A DNA stretch of 12,041 nt, from the NCBI GenBank assembly GCA_937967875.1, contig CALBTQ010000409.1, positions 1 to 12,041 of the forward strand, written 5' to 3'. The position numbers were made by a program, and so were the translations under genes. Numbering within the stretch: position 1 is the stretch's first letter; each line of letters opens with the position of its first letter. Positions 1 to 7,342 of the stretch are shown piece after piece. The DNA comes from an uncultured Pseudomonadota bacterium (GTDB taxonomy: Bacteria > Lernaellota > Lernaellaia > Lernaellales > Lernaellaceae). Under the pieces are notes generated by a model, which ran no database searches, was not told the DNA's origin, and saw only the letters and a list, made by a program, of their open reading frames with translations.

Positions 1-198
1 ATATTGCCGTATAAAACTAATAATGTTCTAACGTGCTATTCATTGAGAATTACCGTGGAACAGTATAACGCCAATGATAATGGTGTTGTGAAATCTGTGG
101 GCTATGCCTTTTTATTATGGGCGCTTTTAGACGGTAATAGTGTTAAATATACATCAAGTGGCTGGACTTACCAGTTCAATGGTGGCTTAGAATTCTAA
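1..198 (+). CDS. C-terminal fragment of unknown protein, possibly outer-membrane beta-barrel
   Basis: The reading frame is open to the left edge, so only the C-terminus (about 65 residues, TAA stop at 196-198) is present; the TTG at position 4 is probably not the true start. I do not recognise the family. The last strand ends in Phe, with hydrophobic or aromatic residues at alternate positions counted back from the end (F, L, G, F, Y, W at 1, 3, 5, 7, 9, 11). This fits the C-terminal beta-signal that outer-membrane barrel proteins present to the BAM complex, but a soluble beta-rich or phage protein would also fit. GC over bases 1-180 is 65/180 (36%), far below the genes to the right, which suggests transferred DNA or a chimeric join. 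It is followed eight bases later by a strong terminator. The coding call is moderately sure; the barrel idea is inference. Confidence 0.5.
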   Translation: MLPYKTNNVLTCYSLRITVEQYNANDNGVVKSVGYAFLLWALLDGNSVKYTSSGWTYQFNGGLEF

Positions 199-206
199 CT
201 TCGGTT

Positions 207-245
207 AAAAGCCCAACCGTTAAGAAATTGACGGTTGGGCTTTTT
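207..245. terminator. Bidirectional rho-independent terminator
   Basis: A perfect 14-base inverted repeat pairs 207-220 with 231-244 around a 10-base loop. The stem has AAAA at one end and TTTT at the other, with a GCCCAACCGT core. The T run at 241-245 serves plus-strand transcripts, and the complement of the A run at 207-210 serves minus-strand transcripts. It lies between two convergent genes, eight bases after the plus-strand stop and eleven bases beyond the minus-strand stop, so it can end both. Confidence 0.9.
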
Positions 246-255
246 CCTTGGCAAT

Positions 256-3200
256 TTAGAGTTGAAAACGGAACAATTGCTTTTCCCGCGTCGAGATGCC
301 AAGCAACATTCGTCTTTCTTTGTCTTCCTGCAAAAGTAAAAACAAAGGCGTGTAGCGGAACAATTCCACGTAGGCGATAAATCTCGCCTCGCCGGACAAG
401 GTCAGGGAACATAAACCGATGGGGAATCGATCGCTTCGTTTCCCCGGCCATTTCTTTTCCTTGGCGATCGCACAGACGATTCCCTGGCGATCGACAGCGT
501 AACCCACAAAGTCGCCCGCAGGCGGTTGCGGCAGGCGCTCCGGTGCGAATTCCGCATCGAGATTCTGACGAAACAAGCGGTAATTGCCCAAGTAGTAAAG
601 AATGTTATTATATACGGTAAGTCCGACCAGGGCTTGGTAAGTATCGGGGGGGATGATCGTCTTTCGCCGATTGCCGCCGGCATTGTATCGATGGAGGCAT
701 TGCTTGTTCCAATCGTATATCAGCAAACTACCGTCGGGCAAGGCGACGACCTGCAGCACGACATCCAAGTCGGTTCCCTCGCCGGTGGGGATGATCAACT
801 CACGGCTATGCGGCGTCAGACGAAACACGCCGCCTTCGTCGCGTAGTTGCACGTAAAACGCGCCGTCCGGACCGAACGAGCCGACCTGCGCTCCGCGCCC
901 GGTGGCGAACAATTCCTGCGCGCCCGTGGCCGGGTCAATCAGCCAGATGCCGCGTTCCTCGGTCGAGTTTACGCCGCCCCAGTCGGTCGTGGCGATGCGT
1001 CCGTCGGGCGCCCAGCTCGCCCCGAAGGGCGCTTGAATTTTATCGAGTGCAAACGTTTTTCCCTTACGCAACTGCGGTCGCCGCTCGCCGGTCAGCTTAT
1101 GATAGAGCCGGTGCGACACTTCGTCGTCCGGTTTCAGAAAAAGGTAGGATCGTAGAAAATCGCTCGCGACAATTTTGTCGCCGCGTTTGCGATATGTTTC
1201 CGCTTGCTGCCGATCGGCGCGGTTGATCGACTCGACCAACTGCAGTTCGAACCGCGACTGCGCGATGCTGCGCTCGGTGAGCAGATCATCCTCGGGCGCA
1301 AAGTACAAATCGTAAACCGGTTGCAAATCGACGCCGCTCGTTTCGCGGATGGTGTCGCGCAACGAGTGCTTGGCCAATCGTTCGCCGACCGGCTCTTCGA
1401 TCGATGCAAGCGACCGCTCGATCTGCGCCAGCACTTCCGCCCGCGTGAACGAACCGAAATAAAACCGCATCTGCCGCAACGCGCGTTCGTATTGCGCGCG
1501 ATAGCTGTAATGGGCCAGGGCGATCTCGCGATTGGCTTGTGCGTTCGCCTGCCGCGCCGCCGGATCGCCAAGATACCGTCGCGTCTGGTCGACCAACTGC
1601 GCGCCGCCCGCGAACAGCACGTCGGCTAGTTCGTACTCGACTTTATCCGTGTGCCGATGCACCAGGAAAAACGCGCCCGCCGCGTACCCGTCGGTGAGCC
1701 GGTTGTGGCGGATCTGAAATTGGTTGATGTGCAGGTTGATCGCCGCCGCGTTGAACGCCAGATTCGTCTCCTCGCCGTGTTCCAGCATGCCGCGCGCATG
1801 TTTACCGAGTTGCGGATGCCGCTCCCAGCCGCGTCCCCACAACGCCAGATCCACGTCCGCCTCGCTCAACGCGATCAACGGCAACTGCCGAAACAACGCG
1901 TTGCCCACCTCGGCGAAAAACGCATACACCAGCCGATCGGCCGTCGCCGTCGGCAATGCTTCGCCGCCCGCCTCGTTCAGCGCCCGGCGATAATCCGCTT
2001 CGGTGTAATAAATCGTCCCGGCGCGAAAATCGCCGTCCACCCGCGCAAAAAAAGCTTCGGCGATGCGCCTGGCCGCCGGATCGTCGATCTGCGCCAGCGC
2101 TTCAGCGAAATACTGCTCCGGCGTTTTGCTGATGTTGGAGATGTACGCGACCTCGCATCCAAAGCGTTTTCTCTGCTCGACGGTCAACTCGACGGGGCGG
2201 AAAATACGCTCGTTGGTCATCGGCTGTTGCGGCAGCAAACGGTCGGTGCGGTAACCGAAACGCGCCCAATGACCGACGTACCCGGTGACGAAATCCCACT
2301 CTCCCAGGCGTTTGGCCGCGTTTTCGTTTTCCAGCGACGGGAAAAAATCGAGCATCGAGGTGAGAAAAATCACCCGCGTCGCATACACCTGCGCCGACTC
2401 GAAACGCATGTGATCGATGTGATGAATGATGTGCGGTTTGAACTCATCGATTGTCGCCAGCAACGCCGGGCCGGTGAGAAAATCCACCCGCTCACGCTCG
2501 CCGATAATCCGCGGTTGATGCCCCAACGCTTCGAGCGCCTGCGCGATGTCGCGGTTGGCGTAACGCACGAAATGCGAAAAACCGCTGGAGATCTGCAGTA
2601 CGCGCAGCGGACTGTTAAGTTCCTCCACCCACTGGGCGATCGAGCGCCGGTCGTAATATTGGTCGATGCGTCGTTTGAGTCGCACCGCCGTTTCCGCGCG
2701 TTGTTTGACCACCTGCGACACGGCCTGCGCCGCGTCCTGCGCCGTGGCGGCCGCGCTGAGCACGCTCACCTTTTTCGGCAGCGGCTTGAACGGATCGTCC
2801 GCCAGAAATTGCTTGAACTGCGCCACCGCCTCCGGACCGACAAAACAATAAAAATGCGCCGAGACGATCAGCTCGGTCAGATCCTGAATGTGCAGCATCG
2901 CCTTGAACAGTTCGGGCGACGGTTCGACCACGTACAACGCCTGCCAGCGTCCGCCCGACGCGCGATGCAACAGCGGCGCCAGCGCGGCCAGTTCGTAACC
3001 GGCGCGCACGCCCACGACCAACAGCGGATCGTACTCCGGCCCGCCGGGGATTTCGCGCTGCGCCCACACTGCCGCCTTCGCGGCCGGCTCGACGGGCTCG
3101 GACACCGCGCTTAATCCCTGCTCGCTTTCGACGGCCAGCACGTAGCCGCCGCCTTGCGCTTCGTCCAGCGTCAGGTCGTAGCGGTCGAGCCACTGCGCCA

Positions 3201-3273
3201 GCAACGCGGCCGTTTCCGGCGAACGCGCCTGCAACGCGGCCAGGTTGCGTTCGAAGTTTTGCGCGAAGTCCAT
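256..3273 (-). CDS. Three-domain protein: MAF-like region, CgeB-like glycosyltransferase, beta-propeller (1005 aa)
   Basis: Probably transfers sugar to a surface glycan or glycoprotein; acceptor unknown. Residues 80-150 resemble the MAF/DUF115 (motility accessory factor) nucleotide-binding-like region, with a VVGVRAGYEL stretch at 86-95 and VVEPSPELF at 115-123. Residues 222-605 look like a GT-B fold of the CgeB/family-1 type: an N-terminal Rossmann start near 224, then LWGRGWERH at 478-486 and a C-terminal nucleotide-sugar segment (501-540) with INLHIN and DGYAAGAFFLVH. A short TPR-like helical stretch lies near 690-730. Residues 738-1005 contain repeated APDGRI, GPDGAFYV and LPDGSLLIYD strands typical of an NHL/SMP-30-like beta-propeller. 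I chose the ATG at 3273, ten bases after the upstream stop and preceded by GGGGA. The same frame extends to 3399, but that stretch lies inside the radical SAM gene and encodes low-complexity Arg/Cys. Last gene of its operon. Domain names come from memory of family motifs; the glycosyltransferase part is the surest. Confidence 0.8.
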   Translation of the reverse strand: MDFAQNFERNLAALQARSPETAALLAQWLDRYDLTLDEAQGGGYVLAVESEQGLSAVSEPVEPAAKAAVWAQREIPGGPEYDPLLVVGVRAGYELAALAPLLHRASGGRWQALYVVEPSPELFKAMLHIQDLTELIVSAHFYCFVGPEAVAQFKQFLADDPFKPLPKKVSVLSAAATAQDAAQAVSQVVKQRAETAVRLKRRIDQYYDRRSIAQWVEELNSPLRVLQISSGFSHFVRYANRDIAQALEALGHQPRIIGERERVDFLTGPALLATIDEFKPHIIHHIDHMRFESAQVYATRVIFLTSMLDFFPSLENENAAKRLGEWDFVTGYVGHWARFGYRTDRLLPQQPMTNERIFRPVELTVEQRKRFGCEVAYISNISKTPEQYFAEALAQIDDPAARRIAEAFFARVDGDFRAGTIYYTEADYRRALNEAGGEALPTATADRLVYAFFAEVGNALFRQLPLIALSEADVDLALWGRGWERHPQLGKHARGMLEHGEETNLAFNAAAINLHINQFQIRHNRLTDGYAAGAFFLVHRHTDKVEYELADVLFAGGAQLVDQTRRYLGDPAARQANAQANREIALAHYSYRAQYERALRQMRFYFGSFTRAEVLAQIERSLASIEEPVGERLAKHSLRDTIRETSGVDLQPVYDLYFAPEDDLLTERSIAQSRFELQLVESINRADRQQAETYRKRGDKIVASDFLRSYLFLKPDDEVSHRLYHKLTGERRPQLRKGKTFALDKIQAPFGASWAPDGRIATTDWGGVNSTEERGIWLIDPATGAQELFATGRGAQVGSFGPDGAFYVQLRDEGGVFRLTPHSRELIIPTGEGTDLDVVLQVVALPDGSLLIYDWNKQCLHRYNAGGNRRKTIIPPDTYQALVGLTVYNNILYYLGNYRLFRQNLDAEFAPERLPQPPAGDFVGYAVDRQGIVCAIAKEKKWPGKRSDRFPIGLCSLTLSGEARFIAYVELFRYTPLFLLLQEDKERRMLLGISTREKQLFRFQL

Positions 3274-3283
3274 CGGTCCCCGT

Positions 3284-4957
3284 TTATCCGTAAATGCGAA
3301 ACACGTTGTCGACGTCGGGCAGCAGCGCGCGAAGCTGCACGAGCATCTCCTCCTCGAACGAATCGGAGGACAGCAGCATCGCCGTGTCGTGCAAATCATC
3401 GGGCAACCGGTCGATCACCGGCACGCCCCATTGATCGCCCAGCGCGGCCTTGGCCGGATTCTGGTCGAACACCGCCGCGACCGGCAGTGTATCCTGCGTT
3501 CGCTTCCATTGCAGAAAACGCTCGGTATGTTGCCCCGCGCCGAACAAAATCACCTGCCGGTAGCCGCGCTCGCCGATGCGCTTTAGTGCGTTCGCCCACA
3601 ACCGACGTTGTTCGGCGGCCGGCAGCGTGAAGGCCATCGCCGCCGCCGTCTTGTCGCGACCGCCGGTGTGCATTTCCACCCGGTGTTTGTGCGCAATCAA
3701 CTCCTCGTCGGACATCTCGGTCAGATTGACCAGCATCGTCTGTTGCCATGCGCCCCACCGGTCGAGAAATTCCTCGGGGCGTTGATGCAGTTTGCCGCGC
3801 CGCACCGCCTCGTCGTACAGCGGCGAGCCGGGGAAGGGCGTGAGGAAATTGACGCCCGCTTTAAGTTTTGTCTCGTCGAGAAACGCGATCGTCTCGTTGA
3901 TCGTCTGCTCGCTTTCCGCAAACGAGCCGACCGTGATGTACCCCAGCGGGCGGATGCCGTGTTTTTCCAGCAGGAGCAGCGTCTCGCGCGCCTGGTCGAC
4001 GCGCACGCCTTTGCGCATCTCATCGAGAATGAGCTGGCTGCCCGACTCGATGCCGAAGCCCAGCGTGTCGCAACCCGCCGCGGCCATCTCGGCGATCAAC
4101 GGTTCGTCGAGCCGGCCGATGCGCCCGTTGCCCGCCCAGCGCACGCCGGGCAGGCGCTCGCGCATCAGGCGGCAGAATTCGCTCATGAACCGCCGGTCGA
4201 GCGTGAAGGGGTCGTCGGCGAACAGTACGCCTTGCAGCGCGTAGCGCGTCACGATGCGTTCGATTTCCGCGACCGCGTTTTGCGCCGAACGTTGCCGGAA
4301 ACGGTTGCCGAAAATCGCCTTATCGCAATAAATGCAATGGTATGGGCAGCCGCGGCTGGTGATCACCGACAGCGCGCGCGTGGGTTGCGAGAACATCCAC
4401 GCCTGCTTCATGTTCTCGGCGTACGCGTCCAGGGCGAAGGCGTCGTAATCGGTCGGGGGCAGGGCATCCAGATCGGTGACGATCCCCCCCGGCGGCGGCG
4501 TGACGATCTGCCCCTCGCGCCGATAGCCCACACCGGGCAGACCTTCCGGGATTCGCCCGGCCGTCAGCGCGTCCAGCAATGGAAACAGTGCGACGTCGCC
4601 TTCGCCGGGCAGCACGTAATCGACCGCCGTATGCGCCAGCACAAACTCGCCGAAGCTCGACGCCAAGCCGCCGCCCAGAATGATCGGCGCGTGCGGATGC
4701 GCTTTGCGCACGGCGGCGGCCAGACGCTGCACGGTGGTGAAATCGGTAATCAACCCGGTGAGCCCGAACACGTCGGCGTAGGTGGCGGCGATGCGCGCGG
4801 CGGCTTTTTCCTCGTCCAGGCGCTCGACGTTGTCGTCGAACACCTCCACGTCGTGGCCGTTACGCTTGAGCAGCGCGGCGATCAATCCCAGTCCCAGCGG
4901 AAAATATTTCGGCAGGTCGCTTTCGCGCGTGACCGGATTGATCAACAGAATCTTCAA
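3284..4957 (-). CDS. B12-binding-type radical SAM protein with C-terminal Rossmann-like extension (557 aa)
   Basis: A radical SAM enzyme expected to cleave S-adenosylmethionine at a [4Fe-4S] cluster; substrate unknown. Residues 1-135 form a cobalamin-binding-type Rossmann domain (MKILLINPV start, LGGGLAS at 94-100, LPGEGD at 116-121). I see no DxHxxG cobalamin-ligand motif, as is common in class B radical SAM enzymes. The radical SAM core starts near 197 with RGCPYHCIYC; Cys204, Cys208 and Cys211 form the CxxxCxxC cluster motif. GFGIESGS at 300-307 is a conserved element of this superfamily. Residues 450-557 add a second Rossmann-like domain (LFGAGQHTERF at 471-481, VFDQNPAK at 496-503) resembling nucleotide- or sugar-binding domains found in glycan-modifying enzymes. 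The start is TTG with GGAG eight bases before it; no ATG or GTG start is available upstream in this frame. It follows the MgtC-like gene by 22 bases and precedes the glycosyltransferase by 10, so the three are probably cotranscribed. Function beyond the superfamily is unassigned. Confidence 0.88.
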   Translation of the reverse strand: MKILLINPVTRESDLPKYFPLGLGLIAALLKRNGHDVEVFDDNVERLDEEKAAARIAATYADVFGLTGLITDFTTVQRLAAAVRKAHPHAPIILGGGLASSFGEFVLAHTAVDYVLPGEGDVALFPLLDALTAGRIPEGLPGVGYRREGQIVTPPPGGIVTDLDALPPTDYDAFALDAYAENMKQAWMFSQPTRALSVITSRGCPYHCIYCDKAIFGNRFRQRSAQNAVAEIERIVTRYALQGVLFADDPFTLDRRFMSEFCRLMRERLPGVRWAGNGRIGRLDEPLIAEMAAAGCDTLGFGIESGSQLILDEMRKGVRVDQARETLLLLEKHGIRPLGYITVGSFAESEQTINETIAFLDETKLKAGVNFLTPFPGSPLYDEAVRRGKLHQRPEEFLDRWGAWQQTMLVNLTEMSDEELIAHKHRVEMHTGGRDKTAAAMAFTLPAAEQRRLWANALKRIGERGYRQVILFGAGQHTERFLQWKRTQDTLPVAAVFDQNPAKAALGDQWGVPVIDRLPDDLHDTAMLLSSDSFEEEMLVQLRALLPDVDNVFRIYG

Positions 4958-4979
4958 TGCGGCTGCTCCATCAGGTTGT

Positions 4980-5462
4980 TCAATGGTCGACCGGACCGCT
5001 GTTGTCGTCGGGCTTTTCGATGTTGCCGACCCACCGTTCGAACTTGCGCCACGGTTCGAGCACGAACCACACGCAGAAGGTCAGCACCAGACCGGTCAGC
5101 GGATACCCGATGCCGATCACCACGCCGATCGCCGCCAACGCCCAGATCGTCGCCGCCGAGGTCAGCCCCTTGACCGACACGCCCTGGTGGATGATTGCGC
5201 CCGCGCCGAGGAAACCCACGCCGGTGACGATCTGCGCGACGATCCGCGTGTAGTCGATCTGCACCGCGGCCTGTTTCAAAATCAGTTCCTGGCTCATGAC
5301 GAACACCGCCGCGCCCATGCAGATCAGCGTCGAAGTGCGTACGCCCACCGGCTTGTGCGAATGGATCCGCTCCCACCCGATGACGCTGCCGCAGATGATC
5401 GTCGCGACGATGCGCACCCAGAACGAGAAATCCAGGAACACCAGATTGTCCAGCGATTCCAC
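4980..5462 (-). CDS. MgtC/SapB family inner-membrane protein (160 aa)
   Basis: Family hallmarks are clear. GWERIHSHKPVGVRTSTL at 29-46 matches the conserved cytoplasmic loop and second membrane segment, and GVGFLGAGAIIHQG at 81-94 with the following VKGLTSAATIWA matches the second conserved block. Four or five hydrophobic segments fill residues 10-135. The C-terminal soluble ACT-like domain of Salmonella MgtC is absent, leaving only a short charged tail, so this is the short SapB-like form. Family members are linked to growth under low magnesium, to virulence and to modulation of the ATP synthase; the role here is not shown by sequence. The GTG start at 5462 has a strong AAGGAGGAG ribosome site just upstream. 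It is first in the minus-strand operon and divergent from the response regulator. Confidence 0.9.
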   Translation of the reverse strand: MESLDNLVFLDFSFWVRIVATIICGSVIGWERIHSHKPVGVRTSTLICMGAAVFVMSQELILKQAAVQIDYTRIVAQIVTGVGFLGAGAIIHQGVSVKGLTSAATIWALAAIGVVIGIGYPLTGLVLTFCVWFVLEPWRKFERWVGNIEKPDDNSGPVDH

Positions 5463-5510
5463 CGTCTCCTCCTTGTGGCGTGAGCGTTCCGACCCGGTTC
5501 GTATAATCAG

Positions 5511-5538
5511 ACTTTATCGCAAATCCGCCCCCGGTCAA
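5511..5538 (-). promoter_or_regulatory. Candidate sigma70 promoter for the MgtC-led operon
   Basis: Read on the minus strand, TTGACC (5538-5533) is followed after 16 bases by TAAAGT (5516-5511). The -35 matches five of six consensus bases and the -10 four of six. A start site would lie about 40 bases upstream of the GTG at 5462. The spacing is one base short of optimal, so this is a candidate only. Confidence 0.4.
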
Positions 5539-5597
5539 ACACGTTCGCTGGTCGCCGATACAAACCGAATCCGTGACGAAACGCTATTCGTTTGTCG

Positions 5598-5623
5598 GAT
5601 ACAAAGCGTTACAATCGGATACA
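5598..5623 (+). promoter_or_regulatory. Triple direct-repeat RstA-like box upstream of response regulator
   Basis: Three half-sites GATACA (5598-5603), GTTACA (5608-5613) and GATACA (5618-5623) are spaced exactly 10 bases start to start. OmpR/PhoB-family regulators bind tandem half-sites with about one helical turn between them. From memory the enterobacterial RstA box is TACATNTNGTTACA; the stretch at 5600-5613 matches 10 of its 12 defined bases. Its place 85 bases before the RstA-like gene suggests autoregulation. A further GATACA lies at 5557-5562. Confidence 0.7.
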
Positions 5624-5708
5624 GGTTTATGACAGATTCTCTACGGGTGAAGCTGCATACTGATCGAGCCGGGAGCATTCGCAGTGACACAAACTGAAAG
5701 AGGATGCC

Positions 5709-6428
5709 ATGAACAACGAAACGATGTGCCGGATCCTGTTGGTGGAAGACGACCTGAAATTGGCCAAGGTGGTCGGCGAGTATCTCACGGCTAACAATTT
5801 CCATGTACTGCACGAGCCCGACGGAGCGCGCGCCGGCGGCCGCATTCTGGACGAAAATCCCGACTTGGTCATCCTCGACATTATGCTGCCGGGTAAGGAC
5901 GGGCTGACCATCTGCCGCGAAGTGCGCCCGCGTTACGCCGGACCGATTCTCATGCTTACCGCTTTGGGCGAGGAAACCGACGAGGTCGTCGGTCTCGAAC
6001 TGGGCGCAGACGATTACCTGGCCAAGCCGGTGCGCCCGCGACTGCTGCTCACGCGCATCAACGCCCTGCTGCGTCGCACCTCGCGGCTGGAGCGCCTGGG
6101 CGCCGTCGACGAGGGAATGGAGCCGCGCGTCAACATCGGCAGTCTGGAAGTAGACACCGCCAACCGCACCGTACACCTGGGCGATCAGGTGATCGAACTG
6201 ACCACCGCCGAGTTCGACCTGCTGCTGTATTTCGCCCGCCACGTGGGCAAGGTGCTTACCCGCGATCAAATCTACCGCGACGTGCGCGGCATCGAATACA
6301 ACGGCCTGGATCGCTCCATCGATTTGCGCATCGCCCGCTTGCGGCGAAAACTCGGCGACGACGGCAAGCAGCCGCAACGCATCAAATCGATTCGCGGGGC
6401 GGGCTATCTGATGGTCGAGGATCAATGA
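5709..6428 (+). CDS. OmpR-family response regulator, RstA-like (239 aa)
   Basis: A cytoplasmic DNA-binding regulator that should be phosphorylated by the adjacent kinase. The receiver domain (about 8-122) has the acidic pair Asp14/Asp15, phospho-acceptor Asp57 in VILDIMLPGKDG, Thr84 and Lys106. The winged-helix domain (about 140-237) has LTTAEFDLLLYFARH at 164-178, GLDRSIDLRIARLRRKLGD at 199-217 and RIKSIRGAGYL at 224-234. The DxMLPGKDGLTICR and GIEYNGLDRSID segments are closer to E. coli RstA than to CpxR, PhoB or OmpR as I recall them. The ATG at 5709 has AGAGGA six bases upstream. Its TGA overlaps the kinase ATG (ATGA at 6425-6428), so the two are translationally coupled. The box upstream suggests self-regulation. 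The symbol is left empty because orthology cannot be proven from sequence alone. Confidence 0.93.
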   Translation: MNNETMCRILLVEDDLKLAKVVGEYLTANNFHVLHEPDGARAGGRILDENPDLVILDIMLPGKDGLTICREVRPRYAGPILMLTALGEETDEVVGLELGADDYLAKPVRPRLLLTRINALLRRTSRLERLGAVDEGMEPRVNIGSLEVDTANRTVHLGDQVIELTTAEFDLLLYFARHVGKVLTRDQIYRDVRGIEYNGLDRSIDLRIARLRRKLGDDGKQPQRIKSIRGAGYLMVEDQ

Positions 6429-7291
6429 AACGACTGTTCATCCGCATTTCGCTCGGCATCTTCCTGGCGCTGGTCGTCTCGACGGTCACCGCCAGCCAGT
6501 TGATGCGCCTGACCATCGACGAGCAAATGCACGAGCGCATGCGCGGCCGCATCTTCGGCGAAGTCGACATGATGCAGGATTACCTCGACCGCGCCGGCGA
6601 GGAGGGCTTCGCTGAGGCGATCGTTCGCGTACGTCGATTCTCCATGGCGCCGGTGACCGTGCGGCATCTCGACGATCCGGAAATTCCGCCGGACGTGCGT
6701 GACGAACTGCGCATCCGCTCGCCGCTGCATCGTCCCAACGACGAGGGCATGACCGCCTATATCCTGATCCATGGCGGCGACAAGATCGTAGTCATCGGGC
6801 CGCATCGCCGACCGCTGCCGTTCGATTGGCGGCACCTGCTGTTGGTGCTCAGCGTCGTGCTGCCGGTCGTCGGTGTGGCCGGCTATCTGCTCGCTTATCC
6901 CTTCGCCAAACGCCTGCGCACGCTGGAAAAAGCCGCCCAGGCCCTGCGCGAGGGCGATCTGCGGGCACGCGCGCCCATCGATTCTCCCGATGCGGTCGGC
7001 AGCCTCGCGCAGCAGTTCAACGCCATGGCCGACAAGATGCAGGAGCTGTTGGAGAGCCAGCGGCACCTGATGCAGGCGGTGGCGCACGAGTTGCGCACGC
7101 CGATCGCCCGCATCGATTTTCACCTGGAAATGCTGCGCGACGCCCCCGACAGCGCCCAACGCGAGGCCCGCGCCGAGGACATCGAAAACGAAATCGGCGA
7201 ACTCAACGATCTGGTCGGCGAGTTGCTCGTGTACAGCCGCTTCGACGTCGAAACCGGTCCGCTGAAGAAAACACCGTTGCCCTTGCCCTAG
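6425..7291 (+). CDS. Sensor histidine kinase, RstB-like: N-terminal part ending at in-frame TAG (288 aa)
   Basis: Inner-membrane sensor half of the two-component system. TM1 spans about 7-27, a periplasmic sensor of roughly 105 residues follows, and TM2 spans about 137-158. A HAMP linker runs about 160-212 and the dimerisation/phospho-acceptor domain about 213-275, with His221 in AVAHELRTP. Translation stops at TAG (7289-7291) just after the dimerisation helices, so this product lacks the ATP-binding domain. The same frame continues past the TAG to 7708 with the missing domain, giving 427 residues if read through, close to the 433 of E. coli RstB. The start overlaps the regulator stop. As written, the product could not autophosphorylate unless a partner supplied the catalytic domain. 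The kinase identity is certain; functionality is not. Confidence 0.9.
   Translation: MKRLFIRISLGIFLALVVSTVTASQLMRLTIDEQMHERMRGRIFGEVDMMQDYLDRAGEEGFAEAIVRVRRFSMAPVTVRHLDDPEIPPDVRDELRIRSPLHRPNDEGMTAYILIHGGDKIVVIGPHRRPLPFDWRHLLLVLSVVLPVVGVAGYLLAYPFAKRLRTLEKAAQALREGDLRARAPIDSPDAVGSLAQQFNAMADKMQELLESQRHLMQAVAHELRTPIARIDFHLEMLRDAPDSAQREARAEDIENEIGELNDLVGELLVYSRFDVETGPLKKTPLPLP
7289..7291 (+). other. In-frame amber codon splitting the sensor kinase
   Basis: The TAG is codon 289 of the kinase frame. The frame is unchanged on both sides, so one substitution, not an indel, explains it. The flanking peptides (PLPLP before, TAHEVVDRLQ after) run on naturally as the linker between the dimerisation and ATPase domains. 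None of the eight other stops read here is TAG: five are TAA and three TGA. Confidence 0.9.
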
Positions 7292-7342
7292 ACGGCGCAC
7301 GAGGTCGTCGACCGCCTACAGGCGACGCGGCCGGAAATCCAA

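Larger units (their letters stand above)
5463..5708. promoter_or_regulatory. Divergent intergenic control region
   Basis: This 246-base gap separates the MgtC-led operon (minus) from the two-component system (plus). It holds a candidate minus-strand promoter (5511-5538), a lone GATACA half-site at 5557-5562, a triple-repeat regulator box (5598-5623), and an AGAGGA ribosome site before the ATG at 5709. A perfect TATAAT at 5502-5507 on the plus strand has no good -35 at 16-18 bases. I see no convincing -10/-35 pair downstream of the triple repeat, which would suit an activator-dependent promoter. Confidence 0.7.

Noticed and set aside
1651..3114. A 487-codon plus-strand frame opposite the glycosyltransferase fusion
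   Set aside because: Antisense shadow; the minus-strand protein has clear domain motifs across this stretch.
3274..3399. N-terminal extension of the glycosyltransferase fusion to position 3399
   Set aside because: It overlaps the end of the radical SAM gene and gives an Arg/Cys-rich, unprotein-like sequence; the ATG at 3273 has a ribosome site and normal operon spacing.
3608..5173. A 521-codon plus-strand frame opposite the radical SAM and MgtC genes
   Set aside because: It spans two real genes on the other strand and has a shadow-type Arg/His/Gln composition.
5502..5507. Perfect TATAAT on the plus strand as a -10 for the response regulator
   Set aside because: The nearest -35-like TTGTGG (5473-5478) is 23 bases away, too far, and the resulting leader would be about 200 bases; likely chance.
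5535..6425. A 296-codon minus-strand frame opposite the response regulator
   Set aside because: It overlaps the conserved receiver and winged-helix codons and covers the intergenic repeats; no motif of its own.
6422..7300. A 292-codon minus-strand frame opposite the kinase
   Set aside because: Shadow of the histidine kinase; no domain signature.
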